DNA of 64,000 nucleotides from Triops longicaudatus (taxonomy: Eukaryota; Arthropoda; Branchiopoda; Notostraca; Triopsidae). This document shows, piece by piece, positions 11,501 to 24,719 of the stretch. The notes under the pieces were generated by a model, which made no database searches, was not told the origin of the DNA, and saw only the letters and a program-made list of their open reading frames with translations. Every line of letters begins with the position of its first letter. Within the stretch, counting starts at the first letter, position 1. Location of the stretch: the NCBI GenBank assembly GCA_022885665.1, contig JAGQDJ010000049.1:248502-312501 (forward strand), given 5' to 3'. The position numbers were made by a program, and so were the translations under genes.

Positions 11501-11531
<31 letters not shown>

Positions 11532-14500
11532 CAATAGGTTTCTTGAGGGTAATGAAGAAGACTCTACAACAGCAGCTGCAGCCGTGCAATGGGCATTAGA
11601 CTGGGTGAGTTTTTTTTCCGAAGTACCAAAATGTTAAATTTCTTTATCAAACTTATATTTCCCCCCAAAAGTGGGAAATATTCCGAATCAATCAATAATT
11701 AAAGACAAAAACGAGATTAAAACTATGTAAAACGAACATAGTAAAAAGTAAGACAAAGCGTATTACCCTCGTCGTTCGTGATCGTCACAGCGATTTTTGT
11801 GATGGCGCCAAGTTTGCATCCCCCAGAAGGCTCTAGAAGCTCAATTTCAAAGCACTCGTCTTTCTCGGGCACCATGTCATTCGTAATCGGAATTTCGATG
11901 ACTCTTTTCGTCTTTATTCAGAAAAAGAACCCCATTAATTTTCTCCCATGTTTCCTTTTTTTCTTTTCTTTCAACAGAAAACTAACCTCAGCATGTTTGA
12001 AGACAATATCCCCTTCTCCTCCTTTATAATCTTTGCCTGATACTGCAGTTTTATCGACAGTTCGCCACCGCACAGTTACGTCCCCATCGGTTCCGTGTTT
12101 TCGAACTATCGGAATCTGAGCCACGCCTACACTCTCCTTGACTAAAATGCCACGCTCTTCAAATGTAACTTCGCCAGGTTCTACAATATGGCCGCAACAA
12201 AATATAAATAGCATGAAGCCAGTCCGTCCTGTAACAATATGAACTTGCCATCGTCATTAAGGATAGTAATTTCCATGATAGAGATTCGGCCCAACTGAAT
12301 TTCGTCCCCGCTTTTCGCAGCTGTATCACTGACAGTACGTGACGGCTTATTGGGGCTAGTTAACCGAAGCGGCAGCAAGCTCAGTTTCAAGTAAAATTGT
12401 TCATCTGGTTCGAATTGATTGTCATCAATCACCTCAACCACAATCTGTTGGGAAAAAAAATCATGTTTTACTTATACTAAAAAGGAGCGCAAGGTTTTTC
12501 CATATATTACTTGTTTTTCGCTTTCGCCTGGTCCAAAAGTGAGCACCTCGCTAATCCCGACGAAATCTTCCCCTTCGACCGCGCTTCCATCGATCGACTC
12601 CACCCTTTAAGAAAGATAAACCCAATACTAGAGCATTGCAAGCTTTTGACTTGGAATACACAGAGGAAAGATAATAGGTCCGAGCAACGTTCCTTACTTA
12701 ACCGAAACTGTACTATCCATTCGTCCATGACGAACAATGGTAACAGGGAATTTGCCCACGCTTTCAGGTACAGACGCAGAGACCGCATGGAATTCCACAA
12801 TGGCATTGGATTCCGTGGGTTCAGGTAAAGGACCTAGATCTGGAGCCTTAGGATGTGCATTAATGGCGTCGTATACCTACAACGATACCCCAGCAATGGA
12901 GATGTAATTCACAAGCAGGTTCATTTGTCTTCTTTCGCATTGTACAGTAGAGAATAAGGGGCAGAAAAGGACATGCAACCCACAGAAAGTCATTAAAGAT
13001 GATGATACGAAGGTAAAGAAGACGACTGTTAAAAAGAAGACGACTTCAGTCAGCTCACGTGTAACGCAAATCACTGTATCAGTAAAAATACTAATGTGCT
13101 CCTATATAGTTTAAACTCCATTGCCGAAATATATCTTTGTTGTCAGATATTGAAAGTCGCGGTAAAGTATAAATAAAAACTTTCTGAGGAATAGAGGTCC
13201 CCGTTTTCAACGAGACAGTTGCAAACACGTGTTCGAGAATGTGATAAGCAGGTTTCCAATTGGTTACTACAGGAATCAAACAGGGTATTGTTAAATTTGA
13301 AAACTGAAAATGAGTTAAACTTGCTCGAAACAGAAGAATTGTAAGTCCTTCGATTTCGGAAAATTTAAGAATAGAGTAAAACAAATATTGTTTTTAGGAA
13401 AGTACTTATTCCTTGAAAGGTTACGGACTTTAGACAAACATAAAGAATATAGAATCGTATGACTGTTAATAAATTATACTTCTCTTTTACTCTTAAGCAC
13501 AAGAAAAGGTGCACAAGAATTGTAGAAGGCAACATTCTAGCGTAGATAACAGTACTCCGGATGCAGCAAAGGAGGATAGTATGCAATTGCCCTAACTCAC
13601 CAGCTTAAAAGGTCTAAGATACGCCAATGAACAGTCCCCTTGGAAAAGCCAGAAAAAAATCTATTACCTTATTTTTCTTCATAAAGCAGCCCGATTTTAT
13701 TTATTGCTTAAACTACTAATAACTAGGTTTCGATCGCAGAATTGTTGGATAGTAATATTTGGTATTGCCTTGTTTATGACTTCTGTGCTACGATACGGCT
13801 GTCATGAGACCTTTTAAGAGAGGCGAGACAATATAATTGCTCAGTACTTGATCACTGTATATGTACCGTGTGGTTCTTTGTAAAAGAATTGTGAATAAGC
13901 ATCGAAAGGTCGACACCTTTCTTAATCCAGTGGCCCTAAATATAAAATTGTCATTATTATTTCGTTAAATATGGATCAAATTGTCTCGTTACGTTTGTTA
14001 GGTTTACTACCACATAAGCTTTTTTCAACATTACTTCAACAAAAGTTACTTTAACATTACTCCAACATTACTTTAAAACCTTTCCTCCGTTTTGATACAT
14101 GCTTAGATGAAAAAGTCCCGGGTATGGTAGGCTACTATAAACCAAAGGAAAGAGCCGAACAAAACATTACGTATTTTAATAAGTGAAAGACAGTTTTGTT
14201 GTGTTGGCTTCACATTGGTGTTTTCCCAGAAGTTAAGTAAATTCGAAATGTTAAACAATATTTACAAAACACACTTATCGCGTTACATGAGAACTGACCG
14301 TATTATGGAAAGGACAGCAGAAAGAAGAGTTGACATGCTAGTGTTTGCCGAGAAAAAGCATTCCAATATAGGAAAAATAAGAAAGGTCTTTGGTTACGTT
14401 ATGTTTACTAGTACCTTCTTGTCATTCACGCCCAACGTCCCAACATTTTGCATATTCTAACCAGAAATCGACAGATATTATAGACTCGTCACACCACTCA

Positions 14501-16545
14501 CCAAAAAGCGCACTAAGAATTATTCTTGTCTTGATAGCATTGTGAGTATAAAGGGTAATGTAGCGTCACACCACCGCAAATAAGCCATGTATAATAGCAA
14601 AGTGCTAGAAAGAGTAATAATGGATACCTCTTTCAGCTTCATGCTCAATTGAGGGCGCGTTTTCTTGCTTCCGGAGATGTCACGCACTGCGCCAATGCGG
14701 TACCAGATTCTCGAATGTTCTTGTGAATTCACAAGCCTGAAACCCGGTAAAGTGAAATAAAAATGTGAAAAGAACTGCCACATAAAAAACTTTACCGATA
14801 AGCTGCAAGTTTAGCTGCGTCTTCGCCTGTCAAACCCATCTTCGTAGCATTTCTAACAAACTTGGCTAAAGCGTCCCGATCCAGCGAGCCATGTTTGACC
14901 AACTCAAAGTTCTTATCACCCTCTATCATTGATTCCACTGCAAATTGCGTTCATAACCATTTGTCGGGTAGTACAGCAAATTAGCATCGTTTTTATCCAT
15001 AACATGAGAACGTCCATGCGAGAGAGAAAAATGGAAAACAAACAAAAACGAAAAAGAAACAGAAAACCAGGTGAATGCACAGCGCAATCGACATTCCAAA
15101 GGTGCTGCAACATAATGCTGCCAACCCGCGCATTCACACGCTAGCAATACATGCTTGGACCAATGCAAACTTCTTTTTTTTATATCCATTTTTAATGAAA
15201 ACAAGAATAAAAAAGTACAAAGTAAACACTGTAGTCGGAAATATTTCATTCATCTTTAACATGTTTCAGGCAAATAGTGCGCAAAAGAGGAAAATGTGCC
15301 TTGAGGATAACTTACACTCACCCGGCTCTATTGTTCCTAGTTCAATCTGCTTGCCAGATTCATTGAAAACACGTGGAACGCGACAAGGAAGTCCTCCGCG
15401 GTCTACAATATACGCCAGAACAACCAGCAAGGGAAACATGAGAAACGTTACAATAGCTTCCCAAAGTTCAACCTACAATATTAAGATACCCATAATTAAC
15501 AATCTGAACTGTTTTCTGCTTGGAGTAATTGAATGGCAGCTATTATTCACGTGCGAAATTCATAGGTTCTCAATTATTAAAAATCATCCATCCATCATTC
15601 ATCAAAAAAAAAAAAAAGGAACGTGGCGGTACGTTGCCAACGAAGTTATTTTTTTTTTGTCAAGAACGTTAGAAATTAAGTACAAATGGATCCTTTTAGC
15701 AAGGTAAGCTAACATACTTCATCTTTGCTATTGGCGAGTAAGATGACCAATAGCCATAAATACGCAATCAGGCTGAAGAAGGTCGTGAGAGCAAAAACGC
15801 CCAGTCCGCGAATCTGACGGGTTTCGTTTTTAGGTACACCTACAATGCAAACAGCCGTAATGGCTAACAAGTTAAAGGCAGCCGAGCCAACAATGGTGCC
15901 AGGTCCCATAGCCCCGGCTTCGAAATTGTTGCCGACTATTTCAATGATGGATAGTAAAATTTCTGGCGCAGACGAACCCAAGGCCATAAGGGTTAAATTC
16001 GCGACGGTGTCGTTCCAAATCCTCACTTCTACCACTTCCGCTTCTTGACCTGGCCGTGATAAATAGACCTGTGCATATACACGAGACATGTCAATAAAAC
16101 AGGCATGGATCGAATTTCGCCCTCCCAAAAGTGACTTGTTTCCACCAAGTTCAACTTTCACCGGCACAAGAAACAAACACGTCACGGGTGTCAGGCCGTG
16201 CCTGCATCATACCTTCCGACGGGGTGTGTAGGCACGTGACCTTTTTGACCTCAGCCATAAAAGCCAGACAGACATAAGACTATCACATATCTTCACGAGA
16301 GCATTGGAGTTCTTAAAAGAACAGCGTATTAACAAGAAACTTACTTTCCGTGTCGTTGATGTGATTTTTTCTATCGCACCCATGAAGATATCAGCGATGA
16401 TAGCCACGCCCAGGAAGCAATACAACAAGCCGATCAAGTAGAGGAAAGCTCGAACTTCGACCGACCACGTGAATTCATTAATGAGCGGCAATAAAAGCCC
16501 ATTGGAGCATGAGTAATTGTATAGAGTTCCATTATTTTTCGTCAT
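8868..16545 (-). CDS. Na+/Ca2+ exchanger (SLC8/Calx family), fourteen exons
   Basis: This plasma-membrane antiporter exports Ca2+ in exchange for Na+. The exons are 16545-16345, 16068-15718, 15472-15322, 14937-14796, 14736-14628, 12876-12698, 12604-12511, 12444-12249, 12180-11987, 11911-11767, 10975-10797, 9569-9419, 9348-9170 and 9107-8868. They sum to 2511 nt, 836 residues. The alpha-1 repeat carries TLMALGSSAPEILLSIIE (GSSAPEI at residues 98-104). The alpha-2 repeat carries VAMGTSLPDLFASKVAA with the ion-binding Asp near residue 710. The loop holds two Calx-beta domains (about 343-475 and 476-595), with the Ca2+-site motif IDDNQFEPDEQF at 415-426. The C-terminus SLQSYGHISSF matches the family end. 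The segment aligned with XIP (about 208-227) lacks the usual basic and aromatic residues. The start used is ATG 16545; no signal peptide is encoded there, so an upstream exon may exist. One intron (12248-12181) uses a GC donor. Confidence 0.93.
9780..9813. repeat. 16-bp inverted repeat with 2-nt loop in an exchanger intron
   Basis: The left arm is 9780-9795 (TTACGATGACATGCTT), the centre TC and the right arm 9798-9813. Fifteen of 16 positions pair as Watson-Crick and the remaining one is a G-T wobble in RNA. It lies in the 1.2-kb intron between the exons ending at 9569 and beginning at 10797. Confidence 0.85.
11501..11527. repeat. T27 homopolymer in an exchanger intron
   Basis: Twenty-seven consecutive T on the plus strand, inside the intron between exons 11911-11767 and 10975-10797. 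It could be a mononucleotide microsatellite or the poly(A) remnant of a retroposed sequence on the minus strand. Confidence 0.9.
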
Positions 16546-19500
16546 GGTTTCGTCACGCTTGTCACCTTATCGGCCTGCAAAACACAGTAAACAAGAAACT
16601 AAAGCACACTCCCCTTATTACAACAATGAACACATTGAAGCAAATGTGCTACACCTGCGAAATGTACACACGAAAAAGGTCACGAAGTGGTCGCTTGGTA
16701 AAAAAGCACATACATTACGCTAATACTCGACAATTCTAATCTGACCCTGAAGGCAGCTAGGTCGGTGTGGCCACACGGGCTTGAACTTCGATTATATTGA
16801 TTGTTGGACCAGGCAAGACTCGGTGCGAGTCTATAGCAGTAACTAGAATGAAATTTGGTCCTACACGATGCGAATGATGATCGTCGTCTTTTGGACATAT
16901 TTTTCGTAGTATAACTAGATAGGTTACACTAATAGTAGCCTCGGTTCATTAACATTTGGAACCGAGTAACCAACAAATGCTGTCAACTAAAACAACCTGC
17001 CCTGGTGATAAGAACGCAAGGCAACAAAATGAAGCGTTGTATGCTAATTTTACAGTAACAACCCAAAAATTACGCATTTAAATGTCTTAGAGGTATGATT
17101 ATTTTTTCTCTACCAAAACGGACAGAAGCCTTGGCTATACTGTTAAAAAGGGGTGTCTGCAACTGGTTCTACTAGAATACTATTAAAATAATGATTATGA
17201 TCATTATTTAATCATCTTTGAGCATCGAGGCTTTCCATTACGGATGTACTCGAAATTCAGCCATCTTCGTCAAGAATTAAAGGAAAGCCGACTAAAAGTA
17301 TTACGAAACAGGATCTACAGCGTTGAAATCGCAGGGAATATACGGAACGGGGCTTGTAGCCAATATGGCTTACTAAAGCTGGTCAGCGAATACCAAACTA
17401 GAATTAGGCTCTCCAGTTAAACTCTTTACTTCCGCGTAATATTTACACAGTACGAAGTGAAGCGTACCTAACTTTACCAAACTCGGTTCACGACTGTAGA
17501 ATTTTGAAGCTTTCTCAGTAATTTTATAAATACTTTTATCAAGCAATCCTAGAAGCAAATTAATTTTTATAAACTACAGAAGCAATAAAAATATGGATTT
17601 ATGCTAATTAACCATTAGCTGGAGACGGGGCGTATGAAAAATGTTCTTACGAATTTAGGTTCGTTCCCCAAAAGTTTGATGGCTTCTAGAAAACCACTTA
17701 AGTAAAGCCACGTTCTTTATTCTGGACTACCTTTCCGACATGTGTAAAATAACTGCAAAGCTTAACAAAAGATATTGCTTCTGTTGGTAAATCTGCGGCA
17801 CGGCAAAGTTAGGCACCGGTACCAAATTTCGAATTCTTACTTCCAGGAAATCCAAGGGCTCAAGAACAAATTTTCCTTCTCGCCAATACAGATTAAAACG
17901 TCTCGAAGCAAATTTTGTTTTTCCTCCGAATATGGCAGAGGTACGTGGCATAAAACTATTTTACCTGTCCAACGAATGAATTATCAGAGCAAATTCATCA
18001 GCTCTAGCTAACTTACATTTTTTCCTATAAAGTGCAGCTTTATTAAATGACCGTATAAAAGTGCCACATTTTGATGCAATAAATTCAATAATACGTTTCT
18101 CAATGCGGTTACAAGGTGTGCCAATTAAAGGATAATGGCCAAAACGCTTCCTGCTCAATCTACTTGACACACGGAGGTACCTTGTCGTGTACCATTGCAC
18201 AATTGGAATCTATAACAACAACAGTTTCTTATTTCCCGAAGTATGACATTTGACCAGCTACGTCACTCCTGTGGTGTTAATAAGTTGTGTATTAATTGAC
18301 AATTTGTGCTTTAAAAGTCAATAAAATTTGTTTATTTTTGTCTGTTTTAAACCCGTCAACGTCCCTTACTCAAAGGAAAGTGAAAAGGGTGTTTTGCTGG
18401 TCGAACACTTTCTCCTGCGTTACCTGATACGTCAGGTCACGGACTTCACCTTACCGCTGAGTGATCAATACTAGTACTTCTCTACATATTTTCCCTAAAC
18501 ACGGTCTCATTTGCTGGTGGAGCAGACTTGTTATTTTATTCGATGCGAGAATCACAACGAAGTTGCTTCCACCGCTCACGCTTTTTTTCTACGTTTGTTT
18601 CCGTGGGAAGGAACAGTAGAATTGTAACGAGTAGATGATTCGCATTCTTCAAAGGGTTCACATTTAAAAGCTAGTTGCTATGGTAACCACCGGTAACAGT
18701 TGGTTTAATTCGCTTGTGAGACGTCTAATAACTTCTTTGAAATTCAGCAACGCACAGGTTCAACATACTTGTCCCGCTTTGACAACACTTCTCATGCATT
18801 ATGGACTAGCTAATGTGAAACATCGACATATCAAGACAATTTTTAATTGCATCTATGCTTCAGTCAATGATTGTCTTTCGCTTCGGTAACTACAATGCAC
18901 GCTAAAAAAAAGCAGATAAAAAACAATACACTTTTACTTTAGTGAAGGAATGTTTAATGTAAGTCCATAGTGTGCAGGGGAAACACGTCAAGTCGACAAA
19001 TCCAACAGTTCGTGACCGGCACTGAGCAAGCTTATACCCAAACTAAAGCCGGACAACTACCGTTGCGAGTACACACACAACACACATATACAGGTGTATA
19101 TTCAAGCCTGCTTTCCGAGTCCCTGCCGAAAGTACGTTCGCTCACCTTTCCTTATGCGATATCCACCTTCAACCGGGGACATTCTTTTTGTTAAGGCGAG
19201 TCACGGAATGCTTGCAGTTGGGTGGGCGGCAAAAGGAGGGCGAAAAGAAATTATGGAGACGTAATGACGTTCGGCGAGGTTGAAACATAAGAGGGAGGTG
19301 AGAGCATAAGTTAGAAACAAGGTTTGGCGTAAGTAGACATCCTTTGAAAGTCTATACATGGTTAGCAATGCGTAAGACATCGCTTCCGTTGCGTGAGTTT
19401 CCTGTAAGTTCTATCCAGGACCCAAATCGCAAACGCTTCAACTTCTTTGTATACCTTTCCGAATACTTATTCAACCCAACCAAGGATATTGACCATCATT

Positions 19501-19852
19501 CTAGAATCCGTACTCCGTTGAGTAAGTGTTTCAGTCCTTGGGCACTAAAATAGTTACCTTCTTACTCTTTCAAACGTTCGTGATAAAGCGATAGAGGGAG
19601 TCTACAATCCATTAGGTTTCTCCATGTTGGTAAAGATTTATACAAAACGTCACACAGAATGCGTAATATAACCAGAACCCTGAACGTGCTCTCACTCATG
19701 CATTATAGAATTGGGCATGTCGTGAAAGGACTTCATGGATAAGGCATCCAAGTTGTGGCAAAGTTCATATGATGAGACCAAGAGAAGGGGAATTAAAATT
19801 ATTAAAACTTCAATCCACGCAAGACTACTAGTCCGGTGATTTTTTTTATTTT

Positions 19853-19912
19853 TATAGAAGATTTGATTTTTATAAAAGATTTGATTTTTATAAAAGATTT
19901 GATTTTTATAAA
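19853..19912. repeat. 20-bp tandem repeat, about three copies
   Basis: The unit GATTTGATTTTTATAAAA plus AG is repeated about three times and flanked by T- and A-rich sequence. It gives an artificial repeating peptide (FYKNQI) on the minus strand. It is a short minisatellite. Confidence 0.85.
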
Positions 19913-21897
19913 ATAAAAAAATAAAACGCAACATCATCCCTCTTCAACCACCTCACGAAGTCAGAACTTTACCACCCATCAATCGCTATTGTGCCCCCGC
20001 TCCCTACTTTACCCCGAAAACGGCAACACCATAGGCTCACTGCTTTATTCCCATACCATTGAACTTTTCATTCAAGGACGAAAGGAAAAGCTGAAAATAC
20101 GCCGCACCCAAAGGAGAGAATAATGGACAAATACAATGTTGGTCGGACTATGGAGAAGAGCGTTGTGAAACATTTTCATTTTCTTGGTCACATTTAAATT
20201 AGATAGCATATTAGGTGCTTTGGTCGCTAAATGGCCACTTTTGCAATCTTGTCTATTAGCGGTGTACGTGGGATCTTTAGATTAGTTTTAATTCATTACA
20301 CGGAACTTACGGACTAAAAGAGGCATGCTCGTGAATAACTTACATAGACAGAATGGAATTTCTTATACATGAATGTACCATGAGCTACTGATATGCATTA
20401 CAAACGATCTTAGTCAATCACTGACATTACTGGGTAATGTTTGCTTACTGCTGCTGGAGTTGTATTTGTAATCATAATTACATTTAATACTACACCACGT
20501 TTAATAGTGAAGCTCTCTTCTATTCTCTTGAAAAATAATTATAAATATAACCTGTTTTCCATAAATAGAAAGGTAGGCTAGTAAATATTTAGTTACAGTA
20601 GACTTAGTAGTAACTTTGAAATATAACTGATGATTGCGAATAATTTAAAATGTATTTTCAAGTTTTATAATAAAACGCTTTGAGTACTAAAGTTTGCTGT
20701 CTATGCGGGAAGCTTGTAATAAAACATCTTATATCATTTCTAATAAGCCATTGTTTATAGTACTGATATAAATATTTTTTATCTATAGCTATGTTTAACC
20801 GCAACTGCAAATATATCCGAAATGCTCATTGTTCAAGAAACCGAGCAACAAATGTTGCACACGACTGAGTCCCCTCCGTTGTGTTGCACCATGGTGTGTT
20901 ACATTGTAAGGTGTCCCATTGTAATAAAATATAAATGCCAAATCTGAGATCTGTCGAGCATCCTAAAAATAAGCTAGGCTACTCTTCGTAGTCTATTGAA
21001 GGAACTTCAAATAGTTACGAGAGAGATGGCCAGAAATTCACACGCCGTTATAGTAAGACCACCAGTTTGTACACGCTTCAGCACGTTTCACGTTCGTTGG
21101 AGTGGTTCTTTCGCTCTCAACGAGGTTGTGACTTTCGTGTCGAAAAGTGCGCGTTGGGCAGCGAAGAGCTTGTATAACACTACAAGTGAGAGCTAATGAT
21201 AGACTTTTTCTCGTAACACGGTTACTGCATCTTTAGCTTATTCGTGTCTTCCACCATTTTTCCCAAAACTAGCTTGCACGGGTTGGCCCGAGTTGTGCTT
21301 TATAGAAGATTCGCAAGTGTTTCTTCAACGTTTCCAAAAACTAGCAATAGTTGCATAGCGTTCTATGGATAATTAGCACGTGGGGTTATATCAGCGTGCA
21401 GGCGTGCTTGTGTTTTCCTCCTTCCTTTGTCAAGTCAATGATCTGTATCTTGGTCACGCGAACTTCCGCTTACCCTGACCCAACTAAAAAAGCATTGAGT
21501 TGACAAGGATCCATTTTTTTTCAGCACTAAACATTTTCCTTGCCACATATCCATGTACGCAGTACTGTCGATGTTCACCATTATAAATCACGTGTAAGTG
21601 ATGATTCTTTTCTTGAAACGGTACATACGGCATTGTAAATTCCACACGCGCCTTGATGAGGTAGCAATAGTCGCGGTTGTCAGTGCGCTTTCAGTAGGGT
21701 TAATTATGACGTCAACAAGTCCAAGTGCTTCGCAGCAGGAAAAAAGAAACTTTCACTTAAAAATAAATGAGATATGACCTATGCTAGGTGCTTGCTTTCG
21801 CGTTCCAAGTAATGCAGTTAAAATTACCTTTGGGTGAACTTCTACTTCAGAAACTTCGCTCTTTGGCGCAACGATGTGGCGTCTTCTTGATTTTCCA

Positions 21898-21899
<2 letters not shown>

Positions 21900-21935
<36 letters not shown>
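21900..21935. repeat. T36 homopolymer
   Basis: Thirty-six uninterrupted T on the plus strand, followed by GTACC. It may be a microsatellite or the poly(A) tail of a minus-strand retroposon; no element body is recognised next to it. Confidence 0.9.
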
Positions 21936-21936
<1 letters not shown>

Positions 21937-23876
21937 TACCTCACTTGGACGGCGCGAGGATTGAATAAGTGAAGTAATGTGAATAATGGATTATTGATCT
22001 GTCAAACTATGTTTGCAATGACTTCATGGCAATAATTTTTGTCATTAATCTATTTTTGTTGCGGTATTTCGTCTGTTGTCCGACTTCTTCCTCTACTAGT
22101 TAAACCTTTTGTTACGTTTTATTTATTTCGTTTGCATTATTAAGATTCCTAATCGTAATTTCTGAAAAAAAAAAATTCAATTTAATTGAAAGCTTGCCGC
22201 AAGTGAGCTAACGAATTACAAGAAGTATCCCAACAGGATTAGAAAAAAAGCAATCCTATTTACGAGAACTTCTATTGTACGTGTCACTTGGATCAGTACG
22301 TACTGATATAAACCCTTGGACTGAAATTAACTCTAAAAGCGTAGTGGAGAAGGAGCTTTGACAGTCTGGTGGTTCAATAACGGTCGCACTGAGCACACAA
22401 TACTTGCAATACAGTTCGGTGTCATGTTTTCACTCTATTTCGTTTTCAGTTTTTACACCCGTTCACTTGTTCCAGTAATGAAAGTGTGGTGACACCATAA
22501 GCTAAAGTGGTAGAAGAGATAAATCTTGGTATTGAATCCAATTTGAGAAATGTTTCTCCGCTTTTTTCCTCAGCGACAACCTCATCCTTTTTTTTTTCGC
22601 ATCAAAGCTTTGACACATAGTATAGTACCCACTCTCGTGAGGAGTGACTCCTGTGAAGAGAAGAGCCTGAAGAGTGAAGGAAAGGGAAAAAATTCCATGA
22701 TTGTAATGTTCCTCAAGCACTTTTTAACATTCTTCTGATGAGCACGCTACATTTATAGCTGGGGTAAAATGCTCGTGACAGAAGATAATTAGATTTTTCG
22801 AGGTATAATTAACACACAGATCCATATGACTTCTTGTAGGTAAACATTCGAGCTATATAGAACTTTAACATTATTTGACAAAGAGGGTTAAAGTCAAGTA
22901 GGGTACACTTCGCGATGTCGATAAAAACACAATGCATTACGCCATTCGTTGGCCTCTCGATTAAATTGGGCATTAGTCAAGAAATGTGAACAACTTTGTC
23001 CTCGAAGGTTTATTCCTATAGTTTATCTCTGGATTATTGACACAATACGACTTACGGTTTGCAAATAAAAGTAGCACAGTGCGAGTCTGATATTGAAGTT
23101 CAAGTGAATTTGTACCAGTTTCTCGCGAGTTTAAAATATGTATGGTATTAGTGTTATGTATTGTAGTGTTATAGCTTTAGTTAAAAGGTACCAAAGGTTC
23201 AACATTTTCATCAAATCTAAATAAAGGATCGAAGTTGCAGTTCTGGCTGTTCCTAATGTTTTGAATTCACTGCACACTTCTGTGAATCTGGCAAAGGATA
23301 CAAAAAGTGAAGAGGACCAACGAACCAGGATTTGACGGAAAATTCTTAGAATACTGAGACTTGCGTGGGACGGTGGTAAAATCGCATATTCTTGACAATG
23401 TAACAATAGCTGTAGAGAATGTTAAAAAATAATATGTAAAGTGTTTTAGCTTTAGTGGAAGGGAATATAATTTAGATGCTAAAATTTTATTTCGTTTCGT
23501 TTTTTTATATACTACCCAGATTTAGCAGGAATTTACTTGCGATATATTCTAGCTTAAATGTGTTTCTTTTTCTCACTTTTTTTTTCTTTTTCACAAAACA
23601 GAGCTTTGTTGTAGCCTGTACGGAATATGCGGAATTCTTGAATTCATATCGCCCGCGTGCTCCATTGCCAGCTCGCAAGTGACTGATTTTCATTTTCAAT
23701 GTATCCGGCAACGCTGCCCGGGAAAGCGTCATTTGTTCGTATCTGGAAACACGTGGTGCAACTCCGCGGTTTTTGCGTCCTGTTCAACCCTCCGTGAAGC
23801 GATTTATTCGCCGAGAGGTCCTTAACTACAATCAGCAGTTACAAATCAAGTGCTCGAGAACCCCAAACTGATCAAA

Positions 23877-24458
23877 ATGGTAAGTTAATGGTAATAGTCT
23901 TAGCTTTGATATCCATTTTAACAAGCATGTTTCTAGGACGTTGAAACTGACGTGAACCCTAAAGCATATCCTTTAGCTGATGCTACTTTGACAACTAAGA
24001 TTTTGAATTTGGTACAACAAGCTACCAACTACAAGCAGCTCAGGAAAGGCGCCAATGAAGGTAAGAACCTGTTAAAAAATTCAGTTATTTGTTCAACTTA
24101 AAACAATTGATGTTAGCTACCAAGACTTTGAATCGTGGCTTGTCTGAATTTATTGTCATGGCCGCTGACGCCGAACCTTTGGAAATTTTACTGCATTTAC
24201 CTCTCCTTTGTGAAGACAAGAACGTGCCTTATGTATTTGTGCGTTCTAAGCAAGGTAAATAACGAGTTGCTCAGTGCAATACTAGCTTGCAAAACTTGCA
24301 ACCACATTAACTTCGTCCTTTCATTTCCTATAGCTCTGGGCCGTGCCTGCGGTGTGTCACGTTCTGTGATTGCTTGCTCCGTAACAGTCCACGAAGGGTC
24401 TCAACTCAAGCCACAAATCCAGTCTTTGCAGACAGAGATCGAGAAATTACTGATCTAA
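23877..24458 (+). CDS. SNU13: SNU13 / NHP2-like protein 1 (15.5K), four exons, complete
   Basis: SNU13 is an L7Ae-family protein that binds kink-turns in U4 snRNA and in box C/D snoRNAs, so it serves both the spliceosome and rRNA 2'-O-methylation. The exons are 23877-23879, 23937-24060, 24117-24254 and 24334-24458. All introns are GT-AG, 56-79 bp, and phases close to 390 nt, 129 residues (human 128). The match to the family is near-identical through NPKAYPLAD, YKQLRKGANEATKTLNRG (the RNA-binding segment), [40 protein letters not shown] and the end EIEKLLI. The first coding exon contributes only the ATG, with the donor GTAAGT directly behind it. The conservation and intact frame indicate a functional gene. 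Confidence 0.97.
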
Positions 24459-24713
24459 CTTTTTTACCCTGCCCGGATATTCCTGCTTCTGAGGAAGCTG
24501 TGCAGTCACCCAAGCGTGTAGGTGATCTGTCAGGAGAAACATTTTACAAAACGTTTCAAACCCTTCCACTTTTGTTAACGAATTTCTTCGCGAGAAGTCA
24601 GCGAAAACTGCGCAGGAAATACACAATAACTTTTCTTAATTGAAAACCCGGGCTGTTTTTTACCGATCAATAATGGATTACGGTGATTGCGAACGTCCTC
24701 TTCATCGGAGAAG

Positions 24714-24719
24714 AATAAA
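24714..24719 (+). terminator. Poly(A) signal of SNU13
   Basis: AATAAA lies 256 nt after the SNU13 stop and is the first canonical signal downstream on the plus strand. Confidence 0.55.

Larger units (their letters stand above)
16546..23760. other. 7-kb gene-poor stretch
   Basis: No gene is recognised. An upstream exon of the exchanger, carrying its signal peptide, should be sought here on the minus strand, but I could not identify one. Minus-strand ORFs at 17373-17558, 17727-17951 and 17961-18200 look protein-like, yet no set of splice sites joins them in phase. The stretch also has a tandem repeat at 19853-19912 and a T36 run at 21900-21935. Confidence 0.5.

Noticed and set aside
15075..15707. 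210-codon plus-strand ORF, the longest after the receptor
   Set aside because: It runs antisense across an exchanger exon and its flanking introns; openness is explained by the real exon on the other strand, and the sequence has no recognisable domain.
17373..18200. Three protein-like minus-strand ORFs with plausible splice sites, possibly one small gene
   Set aside because: Exon candidates at 17951-17841, 17685-17651 and 17548-17373 cannot be joined without a stop or phase clash, and no family was recognised.
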